Positions 34,430-44,205 of a stretch of DNA of 64,000 bases are shown piece after piece. Below the pieces are notes generated by a model. It had not been told where the DNA came from. It saw only the letters and a program-made list of their open reading frames with translations, and did not search any database. The translations under genes and the position numbers were made by a program. The stretch's first letter is position 1. The number at the start of each line of letters is the position of its first letter. Origin of the DNA: Verrucosispora sp. NA02020 (lineage in GTDB: Bacteria; Actinomycetota; Actinomycetes; Mycobacteriales; Micromonosporaceae); contig NZ_CP054923.1 in NCBI RefSeq assembly GCF_013364215.1, positions 2,728,001 through 2,792,000 of the forward strand, read 5' to 3'.

Positions 34430-35425
34430 TCAGGCTCGCCCCCGGCTCTGCAGCCGGTCGAGTGCCACGGCTGCGATGAGGACCGTGCCGGTCACCACGC
34501 CCTGCCAGAACGAGGAGACTCCCATGAGACCGAGTCCGTTCTGCAGGACCGCGATCAGCAGCACCCCGACCACCGTGCCGCTGATACCGCCGATACCGCC
34601 GAAGAAGCTCGTTCCGCCGAGCAGGACGGCCGCGCCGGCGGTCAGGGCGATGGTGGAACCCGCGGTAGGTGAGGCAGCCGAGAGGCGGCTCGCCATCACC
34701 AGGCCGGCCAGCGCCGCGGTCAGTGACGCGATGGTGTAGACGGAGATCAGCACCGCCGTGACGTTGATGCCGGCGAGTCTGGCGGCCTCGCGGTTACCGC
34801 CGACGGCGTAGACGGCCCGGCCGAACGGGGTGAAGCGCAGCACGGCGCCGGCCAGCAGCACCGCGCCCAGGGCGATCCAGATCGGCGCCGGTACGCCGAG
34901 GACACTTCCGTTGCCGATGGCGTAGAAGATGCCGGGGGAGTCGATCGAGTACGTACTGCCGTTGGTGGAGACCTGGACGAGCCCGCTGATCAACGTCATC
35001 GTGCCGAGGGTCACCACGAAGAAGTTGAGGCGGAAACCCCCGATGAGCAGGCCGTTGAGCCCGGCGCCGAGCAGCGCCCCGGTCGCGAGCCCGGCGACGA
35101 GCGCCACCGGCGCCGGTGCCCCGGCATCCAACACGAAGTAGACCGTGACCCCGGTCGCGGCCATCACCGAGCCGACCGACAGATCGAAGCCCGCGCTGAG
35201 GATGACGAAGGTGAGCCCGACCGCCACCAGCATCAAGGGACTGTTGGTCGCCAGGACGTTGAGGATGTTCGCCTTCGTCAGGAAGAACGGTTGGGTGCTG
35301 ATCAGATAGACGAGCAGGATCAGCAGGCCACCGAGGGCGCCCCCGTACCCCTTGACGCTCTGGTAGACGTGGCCCACGACGGCCCGGCCGGCCGGTTGCG
35401 CCGCGATCGCAGTGTCACTGCTCAT
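34430..35425 (-). CDS. ABC transporter permease (ribose/sugar type)
   Basis: A 331-residue inner-membrane protein with eight to ten hydrophobic helices. It has the family signature of BPD_transp_2 permeases (AVGLTFVILSAGFDLSVGSVMA near residue 75, AVYAVGGNREAARLAGI near residue 210). Its start overlaps the end of the ATPase gene by 11 bases. It is the last gene of an operon of binding protein, amidase, ATPase and permease. Although the family is called ribose or sugar type, members also carry aromatic or purine-like compounds, and the neighbouring catabolic genes suggest such a substrate. Confidence 0.9.
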   Translation of the reverse strand: MSSDTAIAAQPAGRAVVGHVYQSVKGYGGALGGLLILLVYLISTQPFFLTKANILNVLATNSPLMLVAVGLTFVILSAGFDLSVGSVMAATGVTVYFVLDAGAPAPVALVAGLATGALLGAGLNGLLIGGFRLNFFVVTLGTMTLISGLVQVSTNGSTYSIDSPGIFYAIGNGSVLGVPAPIWIALGAVLLAGAVLRFTPFGRAVYAVGGNREAARLAGINVTAVLISVYTIASLTAALAGLVMASRLSAASPTAGSTIALTAGAAVLLGGTSFFGGIGGISGTVVGVLLIAVLQNGLGLMGVSSFWQGVVTGTVLIAAVALDRLQSRGRA

Positions 35426-36905
35426 GTCCACCGGCCGCATAGTGGGCCACCTCCACCTCTTCCAGTCCGTCGCACTCGCGCTCGGCCACGACGCGCCCGT
35501 CGAAAAGCACCAGCACCCGGTCGCAGACACCGATCAGTTCGGAGTTCTCAGAACTGCTGAGCACCACCGCCACCCCGGCGGCGGCCAATTCGTCGATCAG
35601 GCCGTAGATTTCCGACTTGGCACCCACGTCGATGCCCCGCGTGGGCTCGTCCAGCAGCAGAAGCCGGGGGCCCAGCGCGATCCACTTGGCGAACACCACC
35701 TTCTGCTGGTTGCCGCCGGAGAGCTCGCCGGCCAACCGGTCGGGGTCCGGTGGCCGGATCCGCATCCGCTCGATCAGCTTCGTGACCGTGGCGGCCTCGC
35801 CGCGCCCGGAGATCGGCCGCAGCGAGAGCCGCCCCCGGGCGAGGGTGATGTTCTGCGCCACGCTGCGGCTCAACACCAGGCCCTCGCCCTTGCGGTCGCC
35901 GGTGACGAAGGCGACGCCGGAACGGATCGCCGCTCTGGGCGAACCGGCGCGCAGTTGCCGGCCGTTGACCTGGATCCGGCCCTCGGTGGGCCGGTCGGCA
36001 CCGAACACCGCGCGCAACACCTCCGTACGCCCGGAACCCACCAGCCCGGCCAGCCCGAGCACCTCGCCGGCCCGGACGGTGAAGGACACGGTCTCGGCCC
36101 GGCCACCCGCCGCGAGCCCGGAGACCTCCAGGACCGGTTCCCCCGGACTGCGCCGACGGGAACGGTGGAAGTAGTCGTCCAGGGAACGCCCGACGATCAG
36201 TCGGGTGATCCGGTCCTCGGTCGCCTCCGCCACGGGCAGCGTGCCGACCACCTGTCCGTCGCGCAGCGCGGTGATCCGGTCCGCGACCTGACTCAGGTCG
36301 GGGAGCCGCTGCGAGATGAAGATCAGCCCCAGGCCCTGGTCCCGCAGGCGTCGCACGATGTCGAACAGGGCCTGGGCCCGGTCCTCGGTCAGCGAGCTGG
36401 TCGGTTCGTCCAGCACGATCACCCTGGCCTGGGTGGCCAACGCGCGGGCGATGGCCACCACCTGACGGTCGTTGGGGGCCAGCGCCGACACCGGTGTCTC
36501 GGGATCGAGGGTCGACTGGAGCTGGTCGAGGACCTGTGCGGCCTGTTCCCGCATCCGTCGCCGGCTGACGACCGTGCCGGCCCGGGGCCACCGTCCGAGG
36601 ACGATGTTCTCGCCGACGCTGAGGCTGTCGACCAGCGGAACCTCCTGCGCGACCGCCACGACGCCGTGCCGGGCGGCGTCCTGCGGGGTACGCAGGGTGA
36701 CCGTCTCACCGTCGACGCGGATCTCCCCGGCGGAGGGTTGCAGCTCACCGTAGGCGATCTTCATCAGGGTCGACTTGCCCGAGCCGTTCTCCCCGACCAG
36801 CCCGTGCACCTCACCCGGGCGCACCTCGAAATCCACCCCGGAGAGCGCGGCCACCGGGCCGAACCTCTTGTGGATTCCGGTCAGTTGCAGCAGCGGAGCG
36901 CTCAT
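35415..36905 (-). CDS. ABC transporter ATPase, duplicated (RbsA/MglA type)
   Basis: A 496-residue protein made of two nucleotide-binding domains. The first has Walker A GENGSGKST near residue 39 and Walker B VIVLDEPTSSL. The second has LVGSGRTEV as a degenerate Walker A, LSGGNQQKV as the signature and LLLLDEPTRGID as Walker B, the usual RbsA pattern in which the second site is weaker. Its ATG overlaps the amidase TGA as ATGA. It powers the permease encoded immediately downstream. Confidence 0.92.
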   Translation of the reverse strand: MSAPLLQLTGIHKRFGPVAALSGVDFEVRPGEVHGLVGENGSGKSTLMKIAYGELQPSAGEIRVDGETVTLRTPQDAARHGVVAVAQEVPLVDSLSVGENIVLGRWPRAGTVVSRRRMREQAAQVLDQLQSTLDPETPVSALAPNDRQVVAIARALATQARVIVLDEPTSSLTEDRAQALFDIVRRLRDQGLGLIFISQRLPDLSQVADRITALRDGQVVGTLPVAEATEDRITRLIVGRSLDDYFHRSRRRSPGEPVLEVSGLAAGGRAETVSFTVRAGEVLGLAGLVGSGRTEVLRAVFGADRPTEGRIQVNGRQLRAGSPRAAIRSGVAFVTGDRKGEGLVLSRSVAQNITLARGRLSLRPISGRGEAATVTKLIERMRIRPPDPDRLAGELSGGNQQKVVFAKWIALGPRLLLLDEPTRGIDVGAKSEIYGLIDELAAAGVAVVLSSSENSELIGVCDRVLVLFDGRVVAERECDGLEEVEVAHYAAGGHEQ

Positions 36906-38371
36906 TCCCGTACCCCCGCTCCGGGCCGGGCCGTCGTGCCGGCCAGCCCGACCGGATGCCGACCGGCCCACGGGCGGGCGTCCTCCAGCTGCGCGGCGAG
37001 CTGGAGCAGCAGGTCCTCGCGGCCGTAGTCGGCGACGAGTTGCACGCCGAGTGGCAGGCCGTCGCGTTCGAACAGCGGCACCGCCACGGCGGGCTGGCCG
37101 GTGCTGTTGAACTGGGGAACGAACCGGAGGAACTCGATGGACCGCCGGACCCCGGCCGGCCCGTCGAACCAGCCCAGCGGCGGCGGCGGCCACGGCGACA
37201 CCGGCGTGACCAGCACGTCGTGTTCCCGCCACCAGGCCAGCATCCGCTCGCGGTACCGGTCCATCCAGGCCATCACCCGCCGGTGACTGGTGGCGTCGAG
37301 GGCCCGCCCCCGCTCGATCCAGAAACGCGAGATCAGGCCGTGCTCGCTCTCGTCGACCGGGCGACCGACCATCGTCGGGATCAGCTCGGCGAGGAGGCTG
37401 ACCGCAGGGCTCAACGCGTCCACGAACCGTTCGTGGTAGTCCGGGTCGAACAGCGCCTCGGGGTGTGAGGTCCGCACGGTGTGCCCGAGCTGGCCGAGCA
37501 ACTCGCCGCACTCCCGTACGGCGTCGCGGTTGGCGGGCTCGACGAACTCCGGCGGCAGCCGGTCGGCGTCGAGGAGCCCGATGGTGAGCCCGGCGGCGGG
37601 ACGGGTGATCGCCTCGGTGTAGCTGCTCGACGGTGCAGGCGCGACCGCCGGATCGCCCGGCTCGTAGCCCTGGAGCAGGTCGAGCAGCGCGGCCGTGTCG
37701 CGCACCGACCGGGTGAGCACCCCGAACGTCGCGTGACCGACCAGGGCGTCCGGGGTGTCCGGGCCGGAACTGACCCGGCCCCGGCTGGGCTTGAGCCCGA
37801 CCAGCCCGCAGTAGGCCGCCGGGTTGCGGATCGACCCGCCGCCGTCGCTGCCCTGGGCGAGGGGGACCATGCCCGCCGCCACCGCCGCGGCGGCGCCACC
37901 GGAGGAGCCCCCGGCGACCCGGTCGAGGGCCCACGGGTTGCGGGTCGCGCCGTGCGCGGCACTCTCCGTGCTGCCCGCCAGGCCGAACTCGGGGACGGCG
38001 GTCCGGCCGAGTACGACGAAACCGGCGGCCCGCAACCGGCGGGTGGCGTGGGCGTCCCGGGTGGCCCGGTGGTCGGCGTCGCGCAGGACCACCGAACCCT
38101 GCTGGTCCGGCTCGCCGGCCATCGTGCAGCCGAGGTCCTTGAGCAGCATGGGCACTCCGGGGAAGGGCAGGTCCGAGCGCCCGGCCAGGGCGTCGGCCTC
38201 GGCGACCGCGGCGGCGAAGCGGCGGTGGATCACGGCGTTGACCGTCGGATCCATCCGTTCGATCCGCGCGACCGCCGCCCGCACCAGGTCACCGGGCGTG
38301 AGCCGGCCCGCGTGGACCAGGGCCGCCTGGCTGTGGGCGTCCAGCCAGGTCAACTCCTCGGTAGTAGTCAT
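36902..38371 (-). CDS. Amidase (amidase signature family)
   Basis: A 489-residue cytosolic hydrolase with the Ser-cisSer-Lys triad visible: Lys in MLLKDLG near residue 80, cis-Ser in [12 protein letters not shown] near residue 174 and nucleophile Ser in the adjacent signature region. The Gly/Ser-rich signature [15 protein letters not shown] is intact. The family hydrolyses amide bonds in many small molecules. Its place between the binding-protein gene and the ATPase gene, in the same operon, says that the imported compound, or a product of it, carries an amide. The start ATG at 38371 begins right at the conserved N-terminus. Confidence 0.88.
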   Translation of the reverse strand: MTTTEELTWLDAHSQAALVHAGRLTPGDLVRAAVARIERMDPTVNAVIHRRFAAAVAEADALAGRSDLPFPGVPMLLKDLGCTMAGEPDQQGSVVLRDADHRATRDAHATRRLRAAGFVVLGRTAVPEFGLAGSTESAAHGATRNPWALDRVAGGSSGGAAAAVAAGMVPLAQGSDGGGSIRNPAAYCGLVGLKPSRGRVSSGPDTPDALVGHATFGVLTRSVRDTAALLDLLQGYEPGDPAVAPAPSSSYTEAITRPAAGLTIGLLDADRLPPEFVEPANRDAVRECGELLGQLGHTVRTSHPEALFDPDYHERFVDALSPAVSLLAELIPTMVGRPVDESEHGLISRFWIERGRALDATSHRRVMAWMDRYRERMLAWWREHDVLVTPVSPWPPPPLGWFDGPAGVRRSIEFLRFVPQFNSTGQPAVAVPLFERDGLPLGVQLVADYGREDLLLQLAAQLEDARPWAGRHPVGLAGTTARPGAGVRE

Positions 38372-38397
38372 CGCTCTCCCTGCTCGGTGCCGGCCGG

Positions 38398-39444
38398 TCA
38401 GCGCAGGTGGTCCGGGCATCCCCCGTTGGCGCAGGTCAGCTCGCCACTTTCGATCTGCCTGATCGCCTCGTCCCAGTCCAGGCGCTCGCCGATGGTCTCC
38501 TGGGTGTAGAGCTCCGGCTGCAGGTAGGTGACCGGCTTGACCGTCTCGCCCGCGAGGAGCCGCCGCATGATCTCGACCCCGACGAGGCCCTGACGCCAGG
38601 GAACGAGGTCGACGATCGCGTCGATCTGCCCCTGCTGCACCGCGCGGGCACCCTCCGGGTCGCCGTTCTGCCCGACGATCACGACACCGTTGATGCCGGC
38701 CCGCTTGAGCGCCACCGCGGCGCCGATCGCGCTCGCCGTGTTGTAGGCCATCACCGCGTCGATCTCGCCCCGGAACCGGGCGATCGCCTCGGTGGCGGCC
38801 CGCTCCCCGCCGGCCTGGTCGTCGGTGGCGTTGTCGACGGTGCCGAGCCACTCGATGCCCGGCCGGTCCTCGGTCACGTACTTCTCGTAGTTCTCGACCA
38901 TGAACTTGATCGAGGGAACGGGAGCGCCGATGCCGATACCGAGCACGCGGCCCTTGCCGTCGAGCCGCTCGGCCACATGGTCGGCGAGCAGCCGGGCGCC
39001 GCCGACGTCGGAGTTCTGGTTGAAGGCGGCGTCGTAGGGCGCGACCGGTTCGGTCGGCTCGTTCTCGGAGATGATCGCGGAGGCGCCCAGCACCTTGATC
39101 CCGGCGGTGCGGGCACGTTCGAGGGCGGGGTCGACCGCGTTCGGGGCGAGCGGGAAGACGATCACGCCGTCCATCTGCTGGGCGACGAACTGGTCGATGT
39201 CGGAGACCTGCTTGTTGGCGTCGAGGGCGGCGTCGAGCACGGTCACGTCGATGCCGGCGCGCTTGCCCGCCGCGATCGTGGCCTGCCCCCAGGCGCGGTC
39301 GAGCGGTTGTGACGACACCGGGTCCGACAGGCCCACCCGGTAGGAGCCGTTCGCGGCGGCGGAGTCATCGCTCCCGCAGGCCGCCACGGAAGGTAGGAGA
39401 AGAACTGCCACCGTCGCCGTCACGGCAGAGGTTTTCCACTTCAT
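38398..39444 (-). CDS. ABC transporter substrate-binding lipoprotein
   Basis: A 348-residue periplasmic-binding protein of the ribose-binding (peripla_BP_4) type. The N-terminus is a lipoprotein signal with lipobox SVAAC at residues 19-23. The body shows the two-lobed fold features ([31 protein letters not shown] split over residues 60-95, and [15 protein letters not shown]). It is the first gene of the import/amidase operon. Its promoter (TTGACC, 16 bases, TACATA) overlaps a GTAC-N3-GTAC site. The ligand is unknown; neighbouring genes suggest an aromatic or amide compound rather than a sugar. Confidence 0.9.
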   Translation of the reverse strand: MKWKTSAVTATVAVLLLPSVAACGSDDSAAANGSYRVGLSDPVSSQPLDRAWGQATIAAGKRAGIDVTVLDAALDANKQVSDIDQFVAQQMDGVIVFPLAPNAVDPALERARTAGIKVLGASAIISENEPTEPVAPYDAAFNQNSDVGGARLLADHVAERLDGKGRVLGIGIGAPVPSIKFMVENYEKYVTEDRPGIEWLGTVDNATDDQAGGERAATEAIARFRGEIDAVMAYNTASAIGAAVALKRAGINGVVIVGQNGDPEGARAVQQGQIDAIVDLVPWRQGLVGVEIMRRLLAGETVKPVTYLQPELYTQETIGERLDWDEAIRQIESGELTCANGGCPDHLR

Positions 39445-39569
39445 CTGGCACTCCCAAATGGTCGAGACACCGCGGGACGGATCGGGGATACGGGGTTCGG
39501 CAACTACGGGGAACTTCGGCGGCCTGCATCACTGAGGACATCACGCTCCGTGCGGGCCACACGCTTGCC

Positions 39570-39601
39570 GTACTATGTACCGTTCGATGTCACCCGGTCA
39601 A
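39570..39601 (-). promoter_or_regulatory. Promoter and operator of the ABC/amidase operon (site A)
   Basis: Read on the minus strand: -35 TTGACC (39601-39596), 16-base spacer, -10 TACATA (39579-39574). GTAC-TAT-GTAC occupies 39570-39580, covering the -10, so a repressor bound there would block RNA polymerase. Confidence 0.7.
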
Positions 39602-39768
39602 GGGGTGGATACGTGATCGTGACTTCCAGGGTCTCCCACCAGCTCGATCGAGAGGTCGGGTCGTCCTCTCGTTGGCCTTTCGCCGGGCGTGCACCCTTTT
39701 CTGAAGATGAAGGTGCTCACGCGAAGTAACTGCGGGCGGCAATCCCTGGTCGTTCCGGACAGCCTACC

Positions 39769-39780
39769 GTACGTTGTACG
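39769..39780 (+). promoter_or_regulatory. Operator of the isomerase operon (site B)
   Basis: GTAC-GTT-GTAC at 39769-39779, extended by C on the left and G on the right to CGTAC-N3-GTACG. It lies 50 bases upstream of the isomerase ATG. No strong -35 is visible near it. Confidence 0.6.
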
Positions 39781-39830
39781 AGTCGACACCGGTTCGGTGA
39801 CGGCCTTCGGCGAGACACGGAGGTGGTGGT

Positions 39831-40547
39831 ATGAGTCTGGGATTCGGCACGGCGGCGCGGATCGGACATCTCTATCCGTCCGGTGGCCTCTGCGACTACG
39901 AGTTGCAGTTGATGGCCCCCGACGGGGTGCAACTGGTGACCACGCGGATGCCGTTCCGTCGTTCGAGCCTGGCCGACGATCATGCGCTCCTGGCCGACCT
40001 GGAGGCGCACAGCCGGCTGCTGGCCGACGCCGAGGTCGACCTCATCGCGATGAACTGCACCGCGGCCACGCTGCTCGCCGGCCCGGAGTCGGTGAACGCC
40101 CGCATCCACGCGAGCACCGGTCTGCCCTCGACCACGACCATCGAGGCGGTGCTGGACGCGCTCGAACGCGCCGGGATCGGCCGGATCGCGTTGCTCACCC
40201 CGTACGTCGAGGAGGTGACCTCGGCCGAGGTCGAGCTGCTCACCGCCCGCGGTCTCGAGGTCGTCTCCGTCGCGAGCCTGCCCTGTGCGACCCCGGTGGA
40301 GCAGGCCACGCACGACCCGCAGGTCTGGCGGGACCTCGCCGCCGGTCTGGGCGGCAGTACCGCGGACGGGCTGTTGATCAGCTGCGCCGGAATCCGGCTG
40401 GCGCCGGTGCTGGCCGCGATCGAGGAGGACTTCGGCCGACCGGTGGTCGCCAGCAACCAGGCACTGCTCTGGCACTGCCTACGGATCTGCGGCGTGGCCG
40501 AGCGGCCACCGGGATACGGCGCGCTGTTGGCGGGGGAGTTCGATTGA
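39831..40547 (+). CDS. Maleate isomerase / Asp-Glu racemase family protein
   Basis: A 238-residue protein with GGAGG before the ATG. It has the two-cysteine architecture of the maleate isomerase/arylmalonate decarboxylase group: Cys in AMNCTAATLL near residue 75 and Cys in LISCAGIRLAP near residue 184. Family members isomerise maleate to fumarate, racemise amino acids or decarboxylate malonates, all through cysteine chemistry. Its gene is the first of a plus-strand operon in the catabolic island, so maleate or a maleamate-type ring-cleavage product is a reasonable substrate. The next gene overlaps its stop. Confidence 0.8.
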   Translation: MSLGFGTAARIGHLYPSGGLCDYELQLMAPDGVQLVTTRMPFRRSSLADDHALLADLEAHSRLLADAEVDLIAMNCTAATLLAGPESVNARIHASTGLPSTTTIEAVLDALERAGIGRIALLTPYVEEVTSAEVELLTARGLEVVSVASLPCATPVEQATHDPQVWRDLAAGLGGSTADGLLISCAGIRLAPVLAAIEEDFGRPVVASNQALLWHCLRICGVAERPPGYGALLAGEFD

Positions 40548-41338
40548 GCGCCCGCCGTCGGTATGTCGACACCGCTCTCGGGCAGGTGCACCTGGTCGAG
40601 TGTGGCGCGGGCCCGCCGGTCCTCTTCCTGCACCAGACCCCGCGATCCTGGCACGAGTACGCCGGGGTGCTGCCCCTGGTGGGTCAACGCACCCGCGCGA
40701 TGGCGATGGACACCATCGGGTTCGGCCAGTCGGCGCGGGTGACCGACCCGTGGTCGATCGGGCTCTTCGCCGACGGGGTCGAGGCCCTCCTCGACGCACT
40801 CGACCTGCCGTCCGTGGCCCTCGTCGGCAACCACACCGGCGCGGTGGTGGCGGTCGAGGTCGCCGCGCGGGCCGCCGAGCGGGTTTCCGCGCTGGTGCTC
40901 TGCGGCATGCCCTACGTCGACGAGGCACGTCGCCGCCGGGTCCGGGCCCAGCCGCCGATCGACCACGTCGAGCCGCGTGCCGACGGCACCCACCTGACCG
41001 AGCTGTGGTCCCGCCGCCGGGGCTTCTACTCACCCGGCGAGGAGCGCTTCCTGACCCGGTTCGTGGCCGACGCGTTGGAGGTCGCCGACCGGGTCGAGGA
41101 GGGGCACGTGCGGGTGAACGAGTACCGGATGGAGGACCGGCTGCCGCTCGTCCGCGCGCGCACGCTCGTGCTCTGCGGTGCGGACGACCACTACTCGCTG
41201 CCGGACGTGCCGATCCTGTCCCGGCTGCTCGCCTGCCGCAGCGTGGTGCTGGCCGATGGCGGGGTCGCCCTGCCCGAGCAGCGTCCCGAGGCTTTCGCCC
41301 GAGAGGTGCTCGCGTTCCTCGACGGTGCCGAACGGTGA
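40544..41338 (+). CDS. Alpha/beta-hydrolase-fold protein lacking the nucleophile
   Basis: A 264-residue protein. The start was taken as TTG at 40544, which overlaps the upstream TGA and has GGGGGAG at a good distance. The fold is clear (VLFLHQTPRSWHEYAGVL, MDTIGFGQS, ARTLVLCGADDHY). The nucleophile elbow reads VGNHTGAV, with His where Ser, Asp or Cys is expected, and the usual C-terminal catalytic histidine is missing (ADGGVALPEQRPEAF). The aspartate region is present. A classical ester or C-C hydrolysis mechanism is therefore unlikely. It may be a decarboxylase-, dioxygenase- or isomerase-like member of the fold. It is coupled to the isomerase gene. Confidence 0.75.
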   Translation: MSARRRYVDTALGQVHLVECGAGPPVLFLHQTPRSWHEYAGVLPLVGQRTRAMAMDTIGFGQSARVTDPWSIGLFADGVEALLDALDLPSVALVGNHTGAVVAVEVAARAAERVSALVLCGMPYVDEARRRRVRAQPPIDHVEPRADGTHLTELWSRRRGFYSPGEERFLTRFVADALEVADRVEEGHVRVNEYRMEDRLPLVRARTLVLCGADDHYSLPDVPILSRLLACRSVVLADGGVALPEQRPEAFAREVLAFLDGAER

Positions 41339-41342
41339 ACCC

Positions 41343-41371
41343 TTGACCCGTCGTACTATGTACGGTACAAA
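41343..41371 (+). promoter_or_regulatory. Promoter and operator of the hydratase operon (site C)
   Basis: -35 TTGACC (41343-41348), 17-base spacer, -10 TACAAA (41366-41371). GTAC-TAT-GTAC (41353-41363) sits entirely in the spacer, the classic place for TetR-type repression. Confidence 0.75.
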
Positions 41372-41423
41372 GCTTTGACGTGGTCGACACAGGCCAACGC
41401 CCCCCGATCGGCAGGAGCATGAC

Positions 41424-42218
41424 GTGACCGAGCAGCAGCTCACGGAGGCCGCTGAGCGCCTGCACGAGGCGGTGCGCACCGGCCGGCCGTGCGCGCCCGT
41501 GCGGGATCTGTTCGCCCCGGGTGACGTCGACGGCGCCTACGCGGTGCAGCGGCTCAACGTCGCACGTGCCCAGGCCGCCGGCGCGCGACGGGTCGGCCGA
41601 AAGATCGGCCTGACCTCGGTCGCGGTGCAGCGGCAGCTCGGCGTCGACCAGCCCGACTTCGGCACGTTGTTCGACAGCATGGCGGTGGGTCAGGACGAGC
41701 CGATCGCGGCGACGCGGCTGCTCCAGCCGAAGATCGAGGCCGAGGTGGCGTTCGTCCTCGCGGTGGACCTGCCGGACCGTCCCGTCACCACGCTGGACGT
41801 GCTGCGGGCCACGGAATTCGTACTTCCGGCTCTGGAGGTGGTGGACAGCCGGGTGGCGGCCTGGGACATCACCATCGTGGACACCGTCGCCGACAACGCC
41901 TCCAGCGGCCTGTTCGTGCTCGGCACCAGGCCGGTGTCGCCGGGCGCGATCGACCTGCCGGCGGCGCCGATGCGGCTCGACCGCGACGGCGTGGAGGTCT
42001 CCGCCGGCGCCGGCGCGGCCTGTCTGGGCGATCCGGTCAACGCGGTGGTCTGGCTCGCCAACACCGCCCAGCGCCTGGGTGATCCGCTGCGCGGCGGCGA
42101 GCTGGTGCTCAGCGGGGCGCTCGGCCCGATGGTCCCGGTGACCCCGGGGGCGCGGTACGCGGCCACGATCGGCGGCCTCGGCACGGTGCGCGCGACGTTC
42201 GGCGAGGAGGGCCAGTGA
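41424..42218 (+). CDS. 2-hydroxypenta-2,4-dienoate hydratase (MhpD/DmpE/CarD type)
   Basis: A 264-residue protein of the fumarylacetoacetate-hydrolase-like hydratase family. Typical stretches are [32 protein letters not shown] and [11 protein letters not shown]; the Glu pair in KIEAEVAF binds the metal. It hydrates 2-hydroxypentadienoate to 4-hydroxy-2-oxovalerate. The start GTG has GGCAGGAG upstream. It begins a four-gene set, hydratase, dehydrogenase, aldolase, reductase, linked by 4-base overlaps and driven by the site C promoter. Confidence 0.9.
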   Translation: MTEQQLTEAAERLHEAVRTGRPCAPVRDLFAPGDVDGAYAVQRLNVARAQAAGARRVGRKIGLTSVAVQRQLGVDQPDFGTLFDSMAVGQDEPIAATRLLQPKIEAEVAFVLAVDLPDRPVTTLDVLRATEFVLPALEVVDSRVAAWDITIVDTVADNASSGLFVLGTRPVSPGAIDLPAAPMRLDRDGVEVSAGAGAACLGDPVNAVVWLANTAQRLGDPLRGGELVLSGALGPMVPVTPGARYAATIGGLGTVRATFGEEGQ

Positions 42219-43153
42219 GCAGCACGACGAAGGTGGCCGTGATCGGCTCCGGAAACATCGGCACCGACCTGATGATCAAGGTGCTCCGGCTCTCCGAGAC
42301 GCTGGAGATGGGCGCCATGGTCGGCATCGACCCCGCCTCCGACGGGTTGGCCCGCGCCGGGCGGCTCGGCGTGCCGACCACCGCGCAGGGCGTCGAGGGG
42401 CTCGTCGCGATGCCGGGCTTCGCCGACATCGAGATCGTCTTCGACGCGACCTCGGCGGGCGCGCACGCCCACCACGACGCGGTACTTCGCCGCCACGGCA
42501 AGCAGGTCGTCGACCTGACGCCGGCGGCGATCGGGCCCTACGTGGTGCCGACGGTCAACCTCGACGAGCATCTGCAGTCGCCGAACGTGAACATGGTGAC
42601 CTGCGGTGGCCAGGCGACCATTCCCATCGTCGCCGCGATCTCCGCGGTGACACCGGTCCGCTACGCCGAGATCGTGGCCTCGATCGCCTCCCGGTCGGCG
42701 GGGCCGGGCACCCGGGCCAACATCGACGAGTTCACCGAGACGACCGCCCGGGGCCTGGAGGTGGTCGGTGGGGCCACCCGGGGCAAGGCGATCATCGTCC
42801 TGAACCCGGCCGAGCCGCCGCTGATCATGCGCGACACCGTGCTGTGCCTGGTCGACGACTGCGACCAGGCCGAGGTGGCCGCCTCGGTCGCCGAGATGGT
42901 CGCCCGGGTCCAGGAGTACGTGCCGGGATACCGGCTCAAACAGCAGGTCCAGTTCCGGCGGGTGGCGCAGGGGGAACCGGTCGACGCGCTCACCGACGCC
43001 CCCGGCGGGCACGACTGCTGGGTGGTGCAGGTCTTCCTCGAGGTGGAGGGGGCCGCCCACTATCTGCCCGCGTACGCCGGGAACCTGGACATCATGACGT
43101 CCGCCGCGCTGCGCGTCGCCGAGCGGATGGCGCGACGGGAGGCACAGGCATGA
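42215..43153 (+). CDS. Acetaldehyde dehydrogenase, acylating (MhpF/DmpF/CarF type)
   Basis: A 312-residue NAD-dependent enzyme that turns acetaldehyde and CoA into acetyl-CoA. It has the nucleotide-binding [14 protein letters not shown] at the N-terminus and the catalytic cysteine in [11 protein letters not shown] near residue 130. Later motifs such as [16 protein letters not shown] and [11 protein letters not shown] are characteristic of the family that forms a channelling complex with the aldolase encoded next. Starts with GTG overlapping the hydratase TGA, and ends overlapping the aldolase ATG. Confidence 0.95.
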   Translation: MSSTTKVAVIGSGNIGTDLMIKVLRLSETLEMGAMVGIDPASDGLARAGRLGVPTTAQGVEGLVAMPGFADIEIVFDATSAGAHAHHDAVLRRHGKQVVDLTPAAIGPYVVPTVNLDEHLQSPNVNMVTCGGQATIPIVAAISAVTPVRYAEIVASIASRSAGPGTRANIDEFTETTARGLEVVGGATRGKAIIVLNPAEPPLIMRDTVLCLVDDCDQAEVAASVAEMVARVQEYVPGYRLKQQVQFRRVAQGEPVDALTDAPGGHDCWVVQVFLEVEGAAHYLPAYAGNLDIMTSAALRVAERMARREAQA

Positions 43154-44205
43154 GCGGGCCCCGGGTCTACGTCCAGGACGTGACGCTGCGCGACGGCATG
43201 CACGCCGTTCGGCACCGTTACTCGATCGCCCAGGTGACCTCGATCGCGGCCGCCCTCGACGCGGCCGGCGTCGCCGCCATCGAGGTCACCCACGGCGACG
43301 GGCTGGCGGGCAGCAGCCTCACCTACGGACTCGGCGCCCACACCGACTGGGAGTGGATCAGCCAGGCCGCCACGGTGGTGCGCGACGCGAAGCTCACCGC
43401 GTTGCTGCTGCCGGGCATCGGCACGCTGCACGATCTGCGCCGCGCCCACGACCTCGGCGTGACCTCCGTGCGAGTCGCCACCCACTGCACCGAGGCCGAC
43501 ATCTCCGCACAGCACATCACGCACGCCCGTGAACTGGGGATGGACGTCTCCGGCTTCCTGATGATGTCGCATCTGGCCGAGCCGGCGGAACTGGCCCGAC
43601 AGGCCACGCTGATGGAGTCGTACGGAGCGCACTGCGTCTACGTGACCGACTCCGGCGGTCGGCTGACCATGGACGGCGTCCGCGACCGGGTCCGGGCCTA
43701 CCGCGACGCGCTGCGCCCCGAGACGGAGATCGGCATTCACGCGCACCACAACCTCGGGCTGGGGGTGGCGAACTCGGTCGTCGCGGTGGAGAACGGCGCG
43801 TCGCGGGTGGACGCCTCGTTGGCCGGCCAGGGCGCCGGCGCCGGCAACTGCCCGCTGGAGGCGTTCATCGCCGTCGCCGATCTGCTCGGCTGGCAGCACG
43901 ACTGTCAGCTCTTCCCGCTGATGGACGCGGCGGACGACCTGGTCCGGCCCACGCAGGAGCGACCGGTGCGGGTGGACCGCGAGACGCTGACGCTCGGCTA
44001 CGCCGGGGTGTACTCCAGCTTCCTGCGGCACGCGGAGGCGGCGGCCGAGCGCTACGGGCTCGACACCCGGTCCATCCTCGTCGAGGTCGGCCGACGAGGG
44101 CTGGTCGGCGGGCAGGAAGACATGATCGTGGACGTCGCGCTGGACCTGGCAGCGGCGTCGACCGCCGCCTCCGGCACCGGCGATGCGGAGGGAGAGCAGC
44201 CATGA
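43150..44205 (+). CDS. 4-hydroxy-2-oxovalerate aldolase (MhpE/DmpG/CarE type)
   Basis: A 351-residue TIM-barrel aldolase that splits 4-hydroxy-2-oxovalerate into pyruvate and acetaldehyde. The signature TLRDGMHA near residue 12 carries the metal-binding Asp. Two further metal histidines are in HAHHNLGLG near residue 200. The C-terminal region ([25 protein letters not shown] split around residue 310) matches the family. The length is typical. It is coupled by ATGA overlaps on both sides to the dehydrogenase and to the reductase gene. Confidence 0.95.
   Translation: MSGPRVYVQDVTLRDGMHAVRHRYSIAQVTSIAAALDAAGVAAIEVTHGDGLAGSSLTYGLGAHTDWEWISQAATVVRDAKLTALLLPGIGTLHDLRRAHDLGVTSVRVATHCTEADISAQHITHARELGMDVSGFLMMSHLAEPAELARQATLMESYGAHCVYVTDSGGRLTMDGVRDRVRAYRDALRPETEIGIHAHHNLGLGVANSVVAVENGASRVDASLAGQGAGAGNCPLEAFIAVADLLGWQHDCQLFPLMDAADDLVRPTQERPVRVDRETLTLGYAGVYSSFLRHAEAAAERYGLDTRSILVEVGRRGLVGGQEDMIVDVALDLAAASTAASGTGDAEGEQP

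Larger units (their letters stand above)
39445..39830. other. Divergent control region of the import and isomerase operons
   Basis: No gene is seen in these 386 bases. They hold two GTAC-N3-GTAC sites, listed separately, one at the minus-strand promoter and one about 50 bases before the isomerase start. Short minus- and plus-strand open frames here have no ribosome binding sites. Confidence 0.6.
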
